Part shown: one piece after another, positions 11,881 through 24,653 of the stretch
How the letters are laid out: each line of letters starts with the position of its first letter
Position numbering within the stretch: the stretch's first letter is position 1
Assembly: GCA_921293015.1 (NCBI GenBank)
Contig: OV121082.1
Location: forward strand, 45,032,971-45,096,970
DNA from: Phorcus lineatus
Taxonomy: Eukaryota > Mollusca > Gastropoda > Trochida > Trochidae
Length of the DNA: 64,000 nt
Reading direction: 5' to 3'
The notes under the pieces: model-generated
What the model was told of the DNA's origin: nothing
Databases searched by the model: none
Seen by the model: only the letters and a program-made list of their open reading frames with translations
Translations under genes and position numbers: made by a program

Positions 11881-13298
11881 GAGTTGTGAGTTTGCCGTTG
11901 GCAACCTCTAACCTGATACAATTTGATTGCAATAAACGGATTCATGGCCACTTACGAGTTGTCTTCACTTGATTGACTGTTACAATACCACAAAAGACAA
12001 TTGAGTATTAAAGTCAAGAAATTGCATTACACCTAATAGCATTTGGATGTTATGACTTCATTGGGGTGATTTCACACAATTTTGATGACCATGTTTTAGT
12101 GATCTCAGAACTTGTGACTTTGAATTTTGACCTTGAATGTGAACTTGTCCAAACAATACCCAGGGGGGTATAATCAATAAATGATTAATCTAAGATCTCA
12201 AAAAGCTATTTCTGATTTCAAAACTTGACTTATCTTTATTTTGTGACCTTAACCTTTGAAATTCAAGGTTGCACAATCTATCTTTTATTAAATGATTAGT
12301 ATCATGATATCTAATTACCATACGATTCAATACAATACAGGGGTCAAAATACAATATTTTCTGGGATTTTATATAAAAAAAAGAATAACATTTTGATTTT
12401 GAGGAAAAATAAGCAAATTTGAGTCAATGATATGTATCACGATACAGAGAGCATATCACAATACATATATATCGTCATATTAAATATCAAGATACTGATT
12501 ACTTACATTAATTTGAATTCAGCCTTTGATTCTCCTCATTAACTCCCTGAAATATCTTGAATATATAGAGCTAAATCTGTGCCTGTATCTTATGTCATAA
12601 CAGACAGATATCTGTTGATACAGAAGAAAATTGTTGACACAAATTGTCTATAAGGGCCCATTTTTATAATAATAATAATATGTCAATTTTGAATAATTAT
12701 TAAAGGGTCCTGAGACAATCTTACAATTCAAAAGCCAGAAACATTTTGTAGTGATATCCTTGTTATGCATTAAAACATTTCTCACTTACCAAAAGAATAG
12801 AGCCAGATATGGCAAGACCTATTTCGGAATTGAAATTTAGACACAAAAAAGATTTAAATATAAAAGAGAAATGGCACAATTGTTCATGTAAACACAAACA
12901 ACATTCCAATATGAATGGGAAATTGCAAAATTATGAATGTAGACCCCTTAACTAAAGAAGATTTCACTATGGTTTAGAAGTGGTAAAAAAGTGAAAGAAT
13001 CACACCAAAACATGAGTAGAATCCTTGACTGTACTTCTTATTCAGTCACTGAAAGTTAATTTTCTACAAACTGTACCTCATATAACATCTAATTTAACTT
13101 TTTCAATGGCATGTTTGAGGAGTTTGTTCTGCAACATTAGTAATAGCTGAGAAAAGAGAAGTGTCCAAACCAAATGTATCTATAAACAACTGTGGGTGAC
13201 ACCCTAGATGAATACTTTTTAAAAGAATTCATGAATTGTACTTTTTGAATGACTGGATACAGCCTAGTAGCATTTTTCATGAAGCAAGTAAATCTCAC
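11881..13298 (-). other. intron 3-prime of the caspase exon
   Basis: I searched on the minus strand for the next caspase exon (His-Gly-Glu and Gln-Ala-Cys-Arg-Gly coding) here and down to position 1 and did not find it. A good donor sequence (CTTTTG then GTAAGTGAG) lies near 12781-12790, but the sequence before it has no caspase-like translation. 12300-12490 is degenerate CAATAC/GATATC-rich DNA. Confidence 0.5.
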
Positions 13299-13546
13299 CA
13301 TCATACATAAGTGTTGACATCTTTGACCGCGTAACATCGTCATACCGCTTCACCTCAAAGCCAAGATCCTGAAACCTTTCCTCCAGTCGCTCGGCATCTA
13401 CATCAGTTCCCTCCCTTGTCTGTTGGTTAGTTTCCGGGTGGAAGTTCTTGTTGTTGATGATTATAAACAGGCCACGACGTTTGTAGTTGAAGTTGTATTC
13501 GTTTGGTTCAGACGGAGCACCAGGCCGCACATTTTTCTTTTCTCCA
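13299..13546 (-). CDS. caspase exon, start of the p20 catalytic domain (effector caspase-3/7-like)
   Basis: This exon encodes about 83 residues of a cysteine protease that cuts after Asp and acts in the cytoplasm in apoptosis. Reading on the minus strand, the first strand motif GLFIIINNKNF is followed by TREGTDVDAERLEERF and then LGFEVKRYDD. These match the start of the caspase large subunit, and the Arg of TREGTD corresponds to the S1-pocket Arg64 of human caspase-3, which holds the P1 Asp. The N-terminal part, GEKKNVRPGAPSEPNEYNF, fits the linker after the prodomain. Splice sites are clear: a pyrimidine-rich acceptor ending TTCCAG before 13546, and the donor GTGAGA after 13299. The exon starts with the third base of a codon and ends with the first base of the next. 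The catalytic His and Cys would be in later exons beyond the left edge. An initiator or effector role cannot be decided without the prodomain, though the II(N)NKNF form favours caspase-3/7. The open frame continuing to 13563 past the acceptor is intron. Confidence 0.93.
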
Positions 13547-16500
13547 CTGGAATAAAAAAACAACAGTTAAGTGTTTATGGTTAAGATGAGAGTAGATGTT
13601 TTCTTTGCTTTAATATGAGGATTCTTAATAAACTAAATAAACTACCATGAGACATAAGTGAATAATATTTATACAAATAAGGTACCACATATTCCTCCAT
13701 TAAACCTTACCAGGAAGACATACTTATACAGTCTGATGAGGCCTACATTGGGACAAAACCGGTCCCTCTACTAGGAATAGCTCTCTCGCCATCTTCTGCG
13801 CTTTACCTCACCATAGTTTAAAATATTTAAACATACCAAGAATTGACAGGTGAAAATTCCTGATGTTTATCAACCATGAAGGGAACAACATGTGAATCCA
13901 AGTAGTTATTGTAACAATATCAATATTTACTAATGTTGTAACTACATATTCTTTCAGATTACCTCTGAACTATCCAGGCATAATATACGATATTTACTGT
14001 AATCATATACCACCAGTTGTAAGTTAAAAGAGAAAATGGTTTAATTTTACAAATGTATAAGATGAAAAAAAAAACATATATTGCAATATGGGTGTACATG
14101 TAGATCAAAAAGCTACAAACATGTTTACAAATTATATCAAGTATTGCAAACAAGTTTTACCACAAATTATATCATTCAGCATGTAACAAACTGAAATTTC
14201 TTCAAGCACTGATGATAATTAAAAATCTGAAATCGGCAGATTTTAGACAAAGACATCTTTACATTATTGATTAGAGATTTATTAAACAAGCTGTGAAGTA
14301 AAAAGTCCAGTTCTTTCCAAATTTGGAATCTGTTTTATTACATAACTTAATATAATATAAATAATCATAGTGATTGAGTTTTCTTAAATACTGACAGCAG
14401 AGATAAACAGTAACACTATCAACAAAAAATATATTCTATATGTTAAAAACCCGACAAACATGAAGTGTTTTTATTTGAAAATAGCACCTTTTATGACTAG
14501 TATTTTCAAGCAATGGTTTGGAAATATAATGTTGTTGGGGACAAGACGATTTGAAATTCCTATATCCAATTTAAACTTGATGACTGCCATAATAAACCTA
14601 TTATTTTGTCCTTTAAGCTACTACTATTGTATTCAATAGTCAACCTATTCAACACTGATATAAAAGAAATGTAACCATTGTAGAACAACATAACACTTAA
14701 CAGCTATGCAGATAAACAACCATATAACACTTCCCACTACAATGTTTTTGTTACATTCTCAAGTCTGATTGATATATAAACAGAAATGTGTTTCTTTGCA
14801 CGTGCGGGGTATTGACTTGTAATATGTGATATTGACATTATACCACCAATTCCTCTCTAAATATTATGTTGATAACTGACAGAGAACCATTATTGCCTCT
14901 TAGGGCGTGTGATGTTTGCATTAATGACCTTCATAAATCTTCAATACTGAACTATACAACTGGACAGATGTGAATAAATAAATGTATATTCAACTAAACA
15001 GGCCTTTGTCTAATGATAAATTAGGGTTTTATCCCATTGAAATTTTAAAAATCTCACTCGATCTTTATAGACAAATTCACACCTTAGATAAAAGGCCAAA
15101 ACATTACCAGGTAACTGTCAAACAAGCCTTCTTTCATACAGGGCTTATTAGCACCTGAAGGATAAGGACACTTTTTATGGATAAGCAACTTCTTTATTCT
15201 GTGGAAGCGATGTTCGATATAGATCATGTAATCAATTTCTAGAATGACTATTGAAGAGGTAATTAGTACCTCTTATTGCTATTCTCTTTTTGGCTGGACA
15301 ACAAGACACAATTTCCAATTAATGTTGTCTACAATGATTATATTCTTAATGTCAATTCATCCTGTCAGCCCTGCCAAGGTGCCACACAATCGTTATTTTT
15401 AACTTGAGACTTAAAACTTGCAATTGGAAAACCTATTCTTGGCTTCATTTACCAATGGTAAGTTATAAGCCAGGTGACATGATAAGAGGATCTCCATTTA
15501 GAGTATTGTTCTTATGCGGCTTGACATTCACGACACCTGCTGATTACTATTGGGCGATAAGGTCCATAGCCAACAGACAAACTAATTACACGACATCCCG
15601 ATATATATCAATATGTTGCTAGAAGAATCTATACCCATCTGTAATTAGTCACTAGGACAAGTTTTCAAAAGCTTTCTTGGCACTAAGTTGATTAATTGAT
15701 TTGATAATTAATTGATTGCATTGATTATTTTCTCCTGTATATAAAATGTCCTCTTTCCAATTATTTCATCAATATGCATTAATTATTTTCTCTAGTATAT
15801 AAAACACACTGTCTTTCGTCTATTCATGTCCAGATTTATCACAAAGTAAATATTAAGTTCAGACAACATGGATTTCTACTTTGAAATTTTGAATTAATCT
15901 CTTTTAGATTCAGCTGCTGTATTCAAAATAACCCAAAGATTTTATATTTGGTCCTGCAGGCTTTTGAAAGTTGGATAACTTTTCATGTTATGCAGACACA
16001 ATGCCCAAATCAACTTACTTAGATGTATGAAACTTACAAATTGTCAAAAATCTGTATTGAAATAAATTTAGATATCGGAACGAAATTAGTTTGTAACGAA
16101 AATAGATTTCCAAAGCACAAGTGTACTAAAGTAAAGGAAAAAGGAGGAAAAAGAAAAAAATTCAAGTAGCCCTGTCTCAAAGAGACAAGTTTCCCAGTCA
16201 GTGATATAGTTCATATTGTACTTTCAGTTGACAGTATTTAATTGTCATCACAGTTATAGACATTGACTGAGATTGATAAGCCAACAATAATGAGTTGTAG
16301 AACGATCGAGTGTCCAGCCATCGTTGTTCATGTCATTATAATCGTGAGTGAATAATTACCATTTAAACATACATGATAAATTTGGTAAATGCCTTTTTCG
16401 CTACCTAGCAAGTCTATAGGTTAATCGAGTAAGAGAATTTGTTTTCAATCCACCATCAATGGTCTGAATATCAGTGTTAGTCATGACCTTAGGATTACTG

Positions 16501-17399
16501 CCAACTTCCTTTGGTTCCGTCACTGGCTTACAAGGCTTTTTTTGACAGGACGTTGTGAAAATTGATACCAATGTTAAATTATGAATATTCAAGATGAGTT
16601 TACGGCAAAATATCAATTGAAAAAAGTGATCAAACGCTTTTCACAATCCTCTTCTTCAATAAAGTAATTGATTTTTTATAAGAAGGGCCGTGATAATTTC
16701 TCAGCTCACTTTCAAGTACAAAGATAATATTATATATCTTATCAAGTTGACCAAAAAAACATATGCCTTCCGTCTAGTCTCCAATCAATACTACTACCAA
16801 GATGAGAAATGCAAAAGTTTTCAAACTAAACAAATTAAATGAACTTTCAATTACTAATCATACTGTGATTACTATTACTAATTGATGACTCCAACAACTG
16901 AAACATGATATATACACATAAAGGGTATTTGTATATATTACCCATATGGGCAAGGAGACACAGGTGGAATTTTTTTTTCTCGACGTTGATTGGTTGGTTA
17001 CCCTAAGAATGAAATATGATTGGTTGACGGGACTATTTTCACGTTTCATTGATAAATAGAACGTGCCGAAAACATGCATCGCCATTCAAAGAAAAGCCTA
17101 GATAGATTAACATTCTTATACATTTATTGCAAGTTAAAATTCTAAGACATAATTTGATACTTCATCAAAGTGTTTCGCTATGGCTGTAATTTACAAGAAT
17201 GATAATTTTTCCCAAGCAAAATACTTGAAAATAGGTGTCGCGTTTATAAACTGACATGGCTGCCATAAAAATATTCATGAAAACATCAAAACATAATCTG
17301 AAGATTACCGATACATTAATGATAACTTAGAACTAATCATTATCATTTCACAACATAAAATCACATGAAGCCAACGACTATTCAAACCAAACACTACCA
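13547..17399 (-). other. intron upstream of the caspase exon
   Basis: AT-rich DNA without a recognisable exon. A local oddity lies at 15724-15818: ATTATTTTCTC followed by TATATAAAA occurs twice, about 58 bp apart, just after a run of ATTGATT repeats at 15688-15725. This is a small tandem duplication carrying two TATA-like boxes. Confidence 0.45.
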
Positions 17400-18000
17400 T
17401 CGCTGTCACTGCAAAAACGTGCAGGTCTGACAGATTCGATCCAGTTCGAACACGCTTGCACCAAACAAAGCTTGTCTATGTATTGATGAAATATGCACAG
17501 GTTTATAAATTAAAAAAAGACAGTTATCTATATCCCCCACCAATGGGCAAATTTGGAAAAATATATAACAGTGATTATGATTATGCCTTATCTTTTAACA
17601 AATCTTAAGTTATTCACATATCTGGTGTTGAAAATTGTTACTTGTTACCAATACAAATCGGTAACTTAATTACAGATTATAATTTTTTCACACTGTCACT
17701 ACTGCAAAAAAATTTAAAATCCCACAAATCCACACAAGCTGACTGATCCCAAGTTTTATTGAGCTAGGTCTTACAGTTCTTGAGTATTATTATGGAAAGG
17801 AATTTCTAAGTTGCCTTTCAATGAAAACCGCCAAAAATAAATATCCAAAAAAACTGAAAACTACAATGCTGATTGATCCACATACCAAGTTTAATTGAGA
17901 TAGGTTTTATATCCTGCTCCAGGATGTGAAATAAGGACAGACAGACAGAACCCATATTTCAATATCACCCTTCAACTATGTTTGGCATGGGGGTAATAAA
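17400..18000. repeat. degenerate dispersed repeat
   Basis: Two related passages near 17730-17790 and 17860-17920 share CTGATTGATCC / CTGACTGATCC, then AAGTTTAATTGAGATAGG-type wording. They are followed by GACAGACAGACAG and GGGGGTAATA near 17940-17995. This wording is familiar from old interspersed repeats of invertebrate genomes, but I cannot name the family. Confidence 0.35.
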
Positions 18001-19987
18001 TCTAATTAAGACTAAATGATAATGTCGTAACATCAATGAATTGCTTGAATTTCACTTCTCATTGTTTTTCATTGTCAAATTGTAAATTATAAGGCTACCA
18101 AACATAATCCACAATGATAAGTTACACCTGACAGAAAGTTTACCTAGAATTTCGTTCCACCAAAAATACACAGAGAGACCAGGTTTTCACATTGAAACAA
18201 AGCAAGGTACAAGCATTCTCCATCAAGACTTCAAATAGTAAGGAAGTACAACAGACATTCTACTTCATCAAATAGCATTTCTTGCTCTTCCTAATTACTT
18301 TCGAGGGAGGGCAGCTGTCTTATGAAGCCTTTAACGATTTTATGATAAAACCACATAGAGACAATCTATCATTGTGGGAATCATACATATGATCTGAATA
18401 ATATACTGTTCTTGAATCAATGCAAAACACTCAGTAGGGCTGAGATTTCTTTTGTTTCTTGAAACAGATAGACAGTTTGTATGATCTCATCAATAACACT
18501 GGACCTGGGAAATCTCTCACAACTTTTCTTTTGGCATGAGTGATGAGCTTCTTTCACTTCAATTTTAGCGTCAAATTTTGTTTCCCTTTTCTTTGTTTAC
18601 CTATTCTCTCGAGGTTTGTAAATGCCAAGAACAACAGATAATCAGAGACAGAATATCATACAAAATACAGACTTTTACATTTTTTTAACACCTCGTACAA
18701 TAAGAAGTTACACTGAATATGAATACAGCATTTTTAAATGCGAAGATACAGGTGTGATATATAAATCACTTAAAAGCGTTTGAGAAATGACAAATGATTA
18801 TCACATGCATATTTTTTCATCCAAAATCAGAATAAAACATTTTGGCCTGAAGCAGTGCAGAAAAGGGAATTTTCTTTTCTTTTGATTTATATCATTAGGA
18901 TTTCTTAAGATTTCCATAATCAATATGAGGGAAAAAATCTTGCTCAATTATAAATTTTGATTCTTGTTCAAAAGTTTTGTCATCTTATAATTTTTAAAAC
19001 AGGTAAAATGAATGAGAAAACACAAAAATCAATTATCCAAACAATTTCCATGTCAGGAACACATAATCTTTTATCACAAAACCAAGATTTGTCACCATTA
19101 ATCGTGATAGCAGTCTCAGACCACTGTTTAACACTTCCTGTGCCATAAATTCTCAGAAACACTAAAAAATTTAAAAAAAGATAATTTTTAAATCAAAAGA
19201 TAAAGAATAACAACAGGAAAAGGAACCTTCTTCATGTTTGACTCTTGCCAGGACAAGACAGATAGGAACAAGAAATTAGTTGATAATAAATTTCTCCTCA
19301 AGCATCATTGTGACAAATTGTCGGCATGTTTCCCAGGAACTCCTAGACTTATTGAACTCCTGGGGTCCCTGTAGCTCAAGAAACCAATATTTAACTTTTG
19401 TTATTCTGTGTCTTGACAAAAAGCTGCAAAGCACACTTCCTCCGGGGGGCAGCACTTCCTCTACTTTAGCCAATCAGCAGTCAGTCAGGAAGTCTTTATT
19501 TAGCAGAGTAAATACACCTATTCAGCCGTAATCTGTTTCTCACTTTATATCATTAGTGTGCAATCAAAGTGTAAAAAATCTTCATTTCCTCTTTTCAAAG
19601 TGAGGATCCTTCAACCAACATCCAATAACATTAAAGACAAACTACTTTATGTTACCAATGAATAAAAAACTTCTAATGACATAATGATAAACAAAGGAGC
19701 CGAGGGGTGCAAATCATTGTACTAAAAGTAATACAGAAACAAGCCCCAACGCCCCTTGATTTTTCATAAAATCTATAGGGACAGTTGACATCTACAACCT
19801 TGAATACTGAACAATTTCTTTTTTCAAAGATTTTATCATTTAGTGAATCAAACTGGAGAATACAATTGTATAAATTATAAATTCACTGTCAAAATTAAAC
19901 AAACTTCATTTTCTATTTTAAGAATTGTGGAAATGTTTTATTAACTAATATCTTATTGATTTGAAAATACATGATGTAAAAGAGTTT
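18001..19987. other. non-coding DNA
   Basis: The frames at 18957-19148, 19276-19473 and 19280-19531 overlap on opposite strands and carry no motif. Nothing else was recognised. Confidence 0.45.
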
Positions 19988-19989
19988 AC

Positions 19990-20036
19990 CTTGTAGAGCA
20001 GGCTTCTGTGAATAATTTGTCCTTAATTTGGCCATT
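19990..20036 (-). CDS. candidate exon abutting a palindrome
   Basis: Minus-strand sequence ending CTACAAG is followed by a good donor, GTAAAC (GT at 19989-19988). In the frame that leaves two bases AG, it would join the caspase exon's first base T to give Ser, and the frame stays open into the palindrome (NGQIKDKLFTEACST). In another frame a strong Kozak ATG (GAAATGG) at about 20031 gives MAKLRTNYSQKPALQ, but its phase does not fit the caspase exon. The possible acceptor AGs lie in or at the edge of the palindrome at 20045-20140. No homology was recognised, and this competes with the 37540-37598 candidate. Confidence 0.2.
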
Positions 20037-20044
20037 TCTTCCCC

Positions 20045-20140
20045 AGTCTAAACTTTCCCCGGGGAGAAAATAGCCTAGGCCAAACTTTCCTCGGGGAAGG
20101 TTCGGCCTAGGCTATTTTCTCCCCGGGGAAAGTTTAGACT
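20045..20140. repeat. nested palindrome with perfect 37-nt arms
   Basis: The left arm 20045-20081 and right arm 20104-20140 are exact reverse complements (37 of 37), including CTTTCCCCGGGGAG and TAGCCTAGGCC. The 22-nt middle is itself nearly palindromic (AACTTTCC against GGAAGGTT), so the whole 96 bp can fold with almost no loop. CCCGGGG and CCTAGG cores repeat inside. The block is far more GC-rich than its surroundings. The open frame over it (20075-20260) is a by-product. Confidence 0.95.
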
Positions 20141-20209
20141 AGGCCAAACTTTCCCCCCCTGGGCTCTATCTTCCCCGGGGAAAGTCTGGCCAGGGGGAAA
20201 GTTTGGCCT
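20141..20209. repeat. second palindrome of the same sequence family
   Basis: AGGCCAAACTTTCCCCC at 20141 and GGGGGAAAGTTTGGCCT ending at 20209 are inverted copies, differing by two C. Between them is TTCCCCGGGGAAAG, the same core as in the adjacent 96-bp palindrome, so the two are tandem variants of one unit. Confidence 0.85.
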
Positions 20210-20215
20210 GTTACA

Positions 20216-23200
20216 CCAGTAATGGCCATGTCTTGCTTCTACATTAACAGCATTTCTCATCCAATTAACATTATACCAGCGCTATTTTAACTACCTCACA
20301 TCATTTCCCCACGTAAGAGTCAACCAATGATCTGACAAAGGAGAGAAATCAAGGGCACATCTGTTTGCATTTAGACAGGAAGACTGCATTATTCTCAAAG
20401 GAGAACACAACGTCAACAAAAAGTCAAAAACAGATCACCGGTATTGGTCTGGCTTTGGTTCTATTTCAAGCTGCAATATCATTCTTAACAAACACTTTCC
20501 TCTGAAAGTATCCTCACAGATAACCTGACAACATATGCATTTCAAGCTAGAGATATTTTGAGATCTAAACTTCTTTGCTAAATTCCGACAAATCACATTT
20601 ATATGGACTGTGAAGTTATTTTCAAAGACTTACATTTCATGCATTGAATTTCTGTTGCATTCTCTTCATATTTTGCACATTTGAAGAAATCATCTTAGCC
20701 ACAACCTCGTAAATTTTGCAAGATTGTCCATTGTTACCTGGGTATTTTTTAATGAAATCATTCATTTGTGAAAACTCTTATAATAGTGATTTATTTCAAA
20801 CAATTTGATTTATGTACATATTACCTAAATATCAATCCGATAAGTAGATAAAAACTGAAACTGAGTTTATTTCAATCCAACCTGCATGGTTTTAGAATGA
20901 TTGAGCAAGAACTTACTTCATGAAAATGATTAATGCTATTCTGATTCAACCTGTAAGTCTAGGGATATAAGGTCAGTGTCAGAAATTAAGTGGCACAGCA
21001 CTGTGTGCATAAGCCTAACTGTTTGTTAAATTATCAAGGGTCATTCCAATCATGATCATTCCTTCTTAATTATAAAGACATGCAAAATAAAGTTGTGAAA
21101 AAATTCAGTATAGTAATATTTACAATCATTCCTGCTCCAACAGTACAAATTCTTTTTTAATTAGTAAGAGGCAATATTGAACATTGTTCCACTTGTTTGC
21201 TATCTAAAAGATGTGTATTTCTAGCACATTCGGTCCTTAAAATTGTAACACTTAAGTCTTACAGAGGGCTTCTGCATGTAAATTAGATTAACTACATACC
21301 AGTCGTTGGAAACTGTTTTAAGTGAGGCCACCCTGGCTAAATGTATACTTAGATTTTCAGTGTTGACTGTTGTTACCTACTATGAGGTTGTGGGTTGTAA
21401 TCAAAGAATGGATTTTTCTCTAAAGATTACAAGAATGAAAAGACTTGCATCTAGCAATAACAGTTCGACCTTAATGACAGGATCATTGAGCTGTAGATAT
21501 TTGCTCCAATTCACTTGCACTATAACATTTAATTGGTTGAAAAACAACACAGCTTAAGTATATAACCACTGTCAGTTATAGACATTTGGCCTGGTAGATA
21601 ACAGGCTCCTGTTGGAGCTTTGGGATGTAAATATGGTGATTTGGCAGGATGAACAAATTCCGAAATCTCATGGAGTTACTGCAATGCAGACAAAATGAAT
21701 GTGAGACCATGAAATGGCAACAATCTATCTTTAAATGTTCCTCCTTTTTAATATCTATTGCCGGGCAACCTTGGTAGAGAAACTGCAATGTATGAGCGTG
21801 CAATCTCACTTAAGATCAACTTACACAAATTTTGACAATAAAAATGGACGCCTGTTGAAGCCGCTGTGTCCCCCTTATTGCACAATTAAGCGTAAATGGA
21901 CAAAATGTTACATAGCAAAGCCTACCACTTCAAGTCAAGTCGAGACAGAGTTTCAACCATGGTCTATTTCTTTACATCTAGCACGCTGAATAAACCCTCT
22001 TTAGGGAAAATTGATCGACCTTAATCTTATGAAACTTAAACTGACATTCAACGAGATCGTGTCCCAGAGGAATGCCTCAATGTGTAGCAAAAAGTGTCAG
22101 TTTACGTGTTGTCAGTGATAGCTACTTAATAGCTGAAAAGTTGTGTGTATATTAAGGTCAGGTATTATAAAAACAAGGTCTATTGTCATATATCATTCTT
22201 GGTTTTAAGAATTGGCAAAATAAATTGGAACATTTGATAATAATTTTTCTTCTTCTAATATTTAACAACCTCTGTAGAGTACCGAAACTATATCTGATCA
22301 GGAAATCTTTCAGTTGCCAATCGTTGATGACAAACTTTGCAAGTTAATCTTAACAGTGGGGTATGGTAAATAACCTAACTTTAAAATCCCCTATCCAGCA
22401 AACAAAAAACATCTATGACGAGTGATGTTTCAGATCAGGCAGACATTAGATATTATAGCGTGAAGATTCAAGTTTTTAACAGGCATTCAGGTATGGCATA
22501 CATAAGAATATCATGATTATCTGAATAACAACTTCCATATATATACAAAGTTTTGAAATATATACCTTAGTTCTCTTTCACCAAAGGAACTCATAAAAAG
22601 GGACTATTAACTAGTGCATCAAGATACAAACAACGTTCATTTCTAAAATATTGCAATCCCACAGGATCCTCATTACATGAGCAAAAAGTGCTCTGAATGA
22701 ACTTTTAAATGCAATGTCACAGAAAAAGTTCCAGTCTTTTTACGCTCTCTAATTCATTTTAACGAGCAGCTTGGTAACTCCTCCAGACACATGAACAAGA
22801 CATTCATGATGATACAATTTTCTTTCATCCTCCATACCCAAAGTAACATTGCACTTTTAAGTACTCTAATTCAAAAGTTTGGTAAAAGAGCAAGAATCAA
22901 ATACAAATTGAAGGACAATAAATTGAAATTGACATCAATAAGTGACCATACTTCTTATCAATGCCTTTCATCTGAAACTTGAAATAAAAGTACAGAATGT
23001 CCTTGGAGTAATGGCTGCAATCACTCCAAGCTGATTAGTCAGCACTACCACGATTCCAAGTGACAGAGACATACATTGCCCTGCTAGTGAGGAAACAAGC
23101 ACCTGCTCACTGTGTCACATGACCTTGTGTCTCACGGCTTCTCATTTGCACACTGCTGCACAGCCAAATTACTCACTGTAAACCAGTGGCTTATCCAGGA

Positions 23201-23366
23201 ATTCTAAAATGGAAAGGGGGATAGATGGATAACTTATGAAAAAAGAAAGATTCTAACAGTTTCTTTGTTATCTGTGATCTTTTAAAAAGGGGTTTAATTC
23301 AATGTACTCTATCAAGAGGTTAGGGTTTTATTCCTATGAACTACATAACCTGTCCCCCTTGGATGC
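20216..23366. other. non-coding DNA
   Basis: Several frames of 60-84 codons occur (21306-21557, 21576-21809, 21735-21989 and 22791-22982). They overlap one another on opposite strands and show no domain, signal peptide or convincing splice sites. Confidence 0.45.
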
Positions 23367-23447
23367 ACCCTCCCCCTTGAATCCCCAACTAGACCCCTCC
23401 CCCTTGAATCCCCAACTAGACCCCTCCCCCTTGGATCCCCACTGATA
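23367..23447. repeat. 27-bp tandem repeat, three copies
   Basis: ACCCCTCCCCCTTGAATCCC followed by CAACTAG is repeated about three times head to tail, the last copy diverging (GGATCC). A partial copy precedes the block near 23350. Confidence 0.85.
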
Positions 23448-24652
23448 GCAGTTTCAGGTTATGTCCTGGAGGAGACTTATACATTTATCCTCTTAATGCT
23501 TAAGCCAGATAAGCATGGTGTCTGACTTGATAAAGTTGCCCTCAATACAATTAACTGATGGTAATGAAAACTACATTTCATGAGGCTTTGAGACTTCTTG
23601 ATTAAAAAAGCATGAGCACCTAATTAGGAGGCAGTAAACAAACACATAGAAGTTGGTGGTAATTAATAATGAAGGAGGATTTCACATAAAGTTAGCTGCC
23701 AGAGGAGCAGAATTTTACAGTTTCATCTTACGAGGGTTGGATAGCTTTTTCAAGCCCAAAGATTATTCCTTGATTGATAGATTAATGATTAAGATGCAAA
23801 ATAAAAGAAAAGAATAATGAAACAACAGTTACAATTGTAGATGGAATGCTTGTTTTCCAGTTTGGTCAGAATCATTAGCAAAAGTCACATCTTATCTATA
23901 GGTAATGATTGCCATGTGTGTATAGTTTAAAGAAAGTGATGTGTATTGGATACATTGAAAATTATCTAAGACAAGAAAAAGTTTAAAAAACAAAAACAAA
24001 CCATTTACTATGTATAAAACCAATATCATCCCCCTTTAAGCACCTTATGAACAAATTAAATCTCTATTCATGTAAGGGGCAATGCATAGGCCATACTTCA
24101 TTTTACAGACATCTTACTGATAACGGGAAGGCTCTCCGGTGAAATTGCCCCGTCTAAGTGAAACACTGGGGTAGTAGTTCCCTGTGATTTATCAGTTTGT
24201 AAAAGCCCAGAATCACCCATGGCATTGTCCTTCCATTCCGATGACCACTAGATGGAAACAAGCAATCAGTCTTATCGATTGGTAATGGAAGACAATCAAG
24301 GGATTGGTAATGGACAATCAGGGGAAGAATTACACTAGGGTGGCCTTGTTAGATGGATTTCTTCATTAGCACCTACTGGGGCCTGCTGGTGGGAAGACAT
24401 AACTCAACACTGTTTTCGATTCCGAATCTCGAGATAAACTAGGCTGTGGGACAAACTCATGTTTGATTTTCGATGAAGATGTATAATTTTGGTTGTAAAG
24501 AGCTTATAGTTACTTTGAAAGGTCTACTTATGGCTCTTTGTATGGACGTATTTTAAGCATCCTTTGTTTTCAATGGGGAACAGTATATTGCCCCATTTTG
24601 TCATTCCTTCGTCATTATATATATACTTTTCTACCCAAAAGGACACAAATAT
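23448..24652. other. non-coding DNA
   Basis: Nothing recognisable on either strand. Confidence 0.4.
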
Positions 24653-24653
24653 G

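Noticed and set aside
12781-12840. Exon before the strong donor GTAAGTGAG on the minus strand
   Set aside because: The short open translation (IGLAISGSILL) has no caspase match and no convincing acceptor.
13264-13298. Caspase reading frame continuing past 13299 (GEIYLLHEKCY)
   Set aside because: A consensus donor GTGAGA cuts at 13299, and the continuation does not match any caspase.
13137-13343. Minus-strand open frame overlapping the caspase exon
   Set aside because: It is in another frame of the exon and its downstream intron. The translation has no caspase wording.
19990-20033. Start exon MAKLRTNYSQKPALQ with strong Kozak
   Set aside because: Its end phase does not fit the caspase exon and no other partner exon was seen. 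Kept only as an alternative reading of the candidate exon.
20075-20260. 61-codon Gly/Pro-rich frame
   Set aside because: It is a translation of the two palindromes. No splice context or homology.
21306-21989. Three overlapping frames of 77-84 codons
   Set aside because: They lie on both strands, lack splice-bounded structure and contain no recognisable motif.
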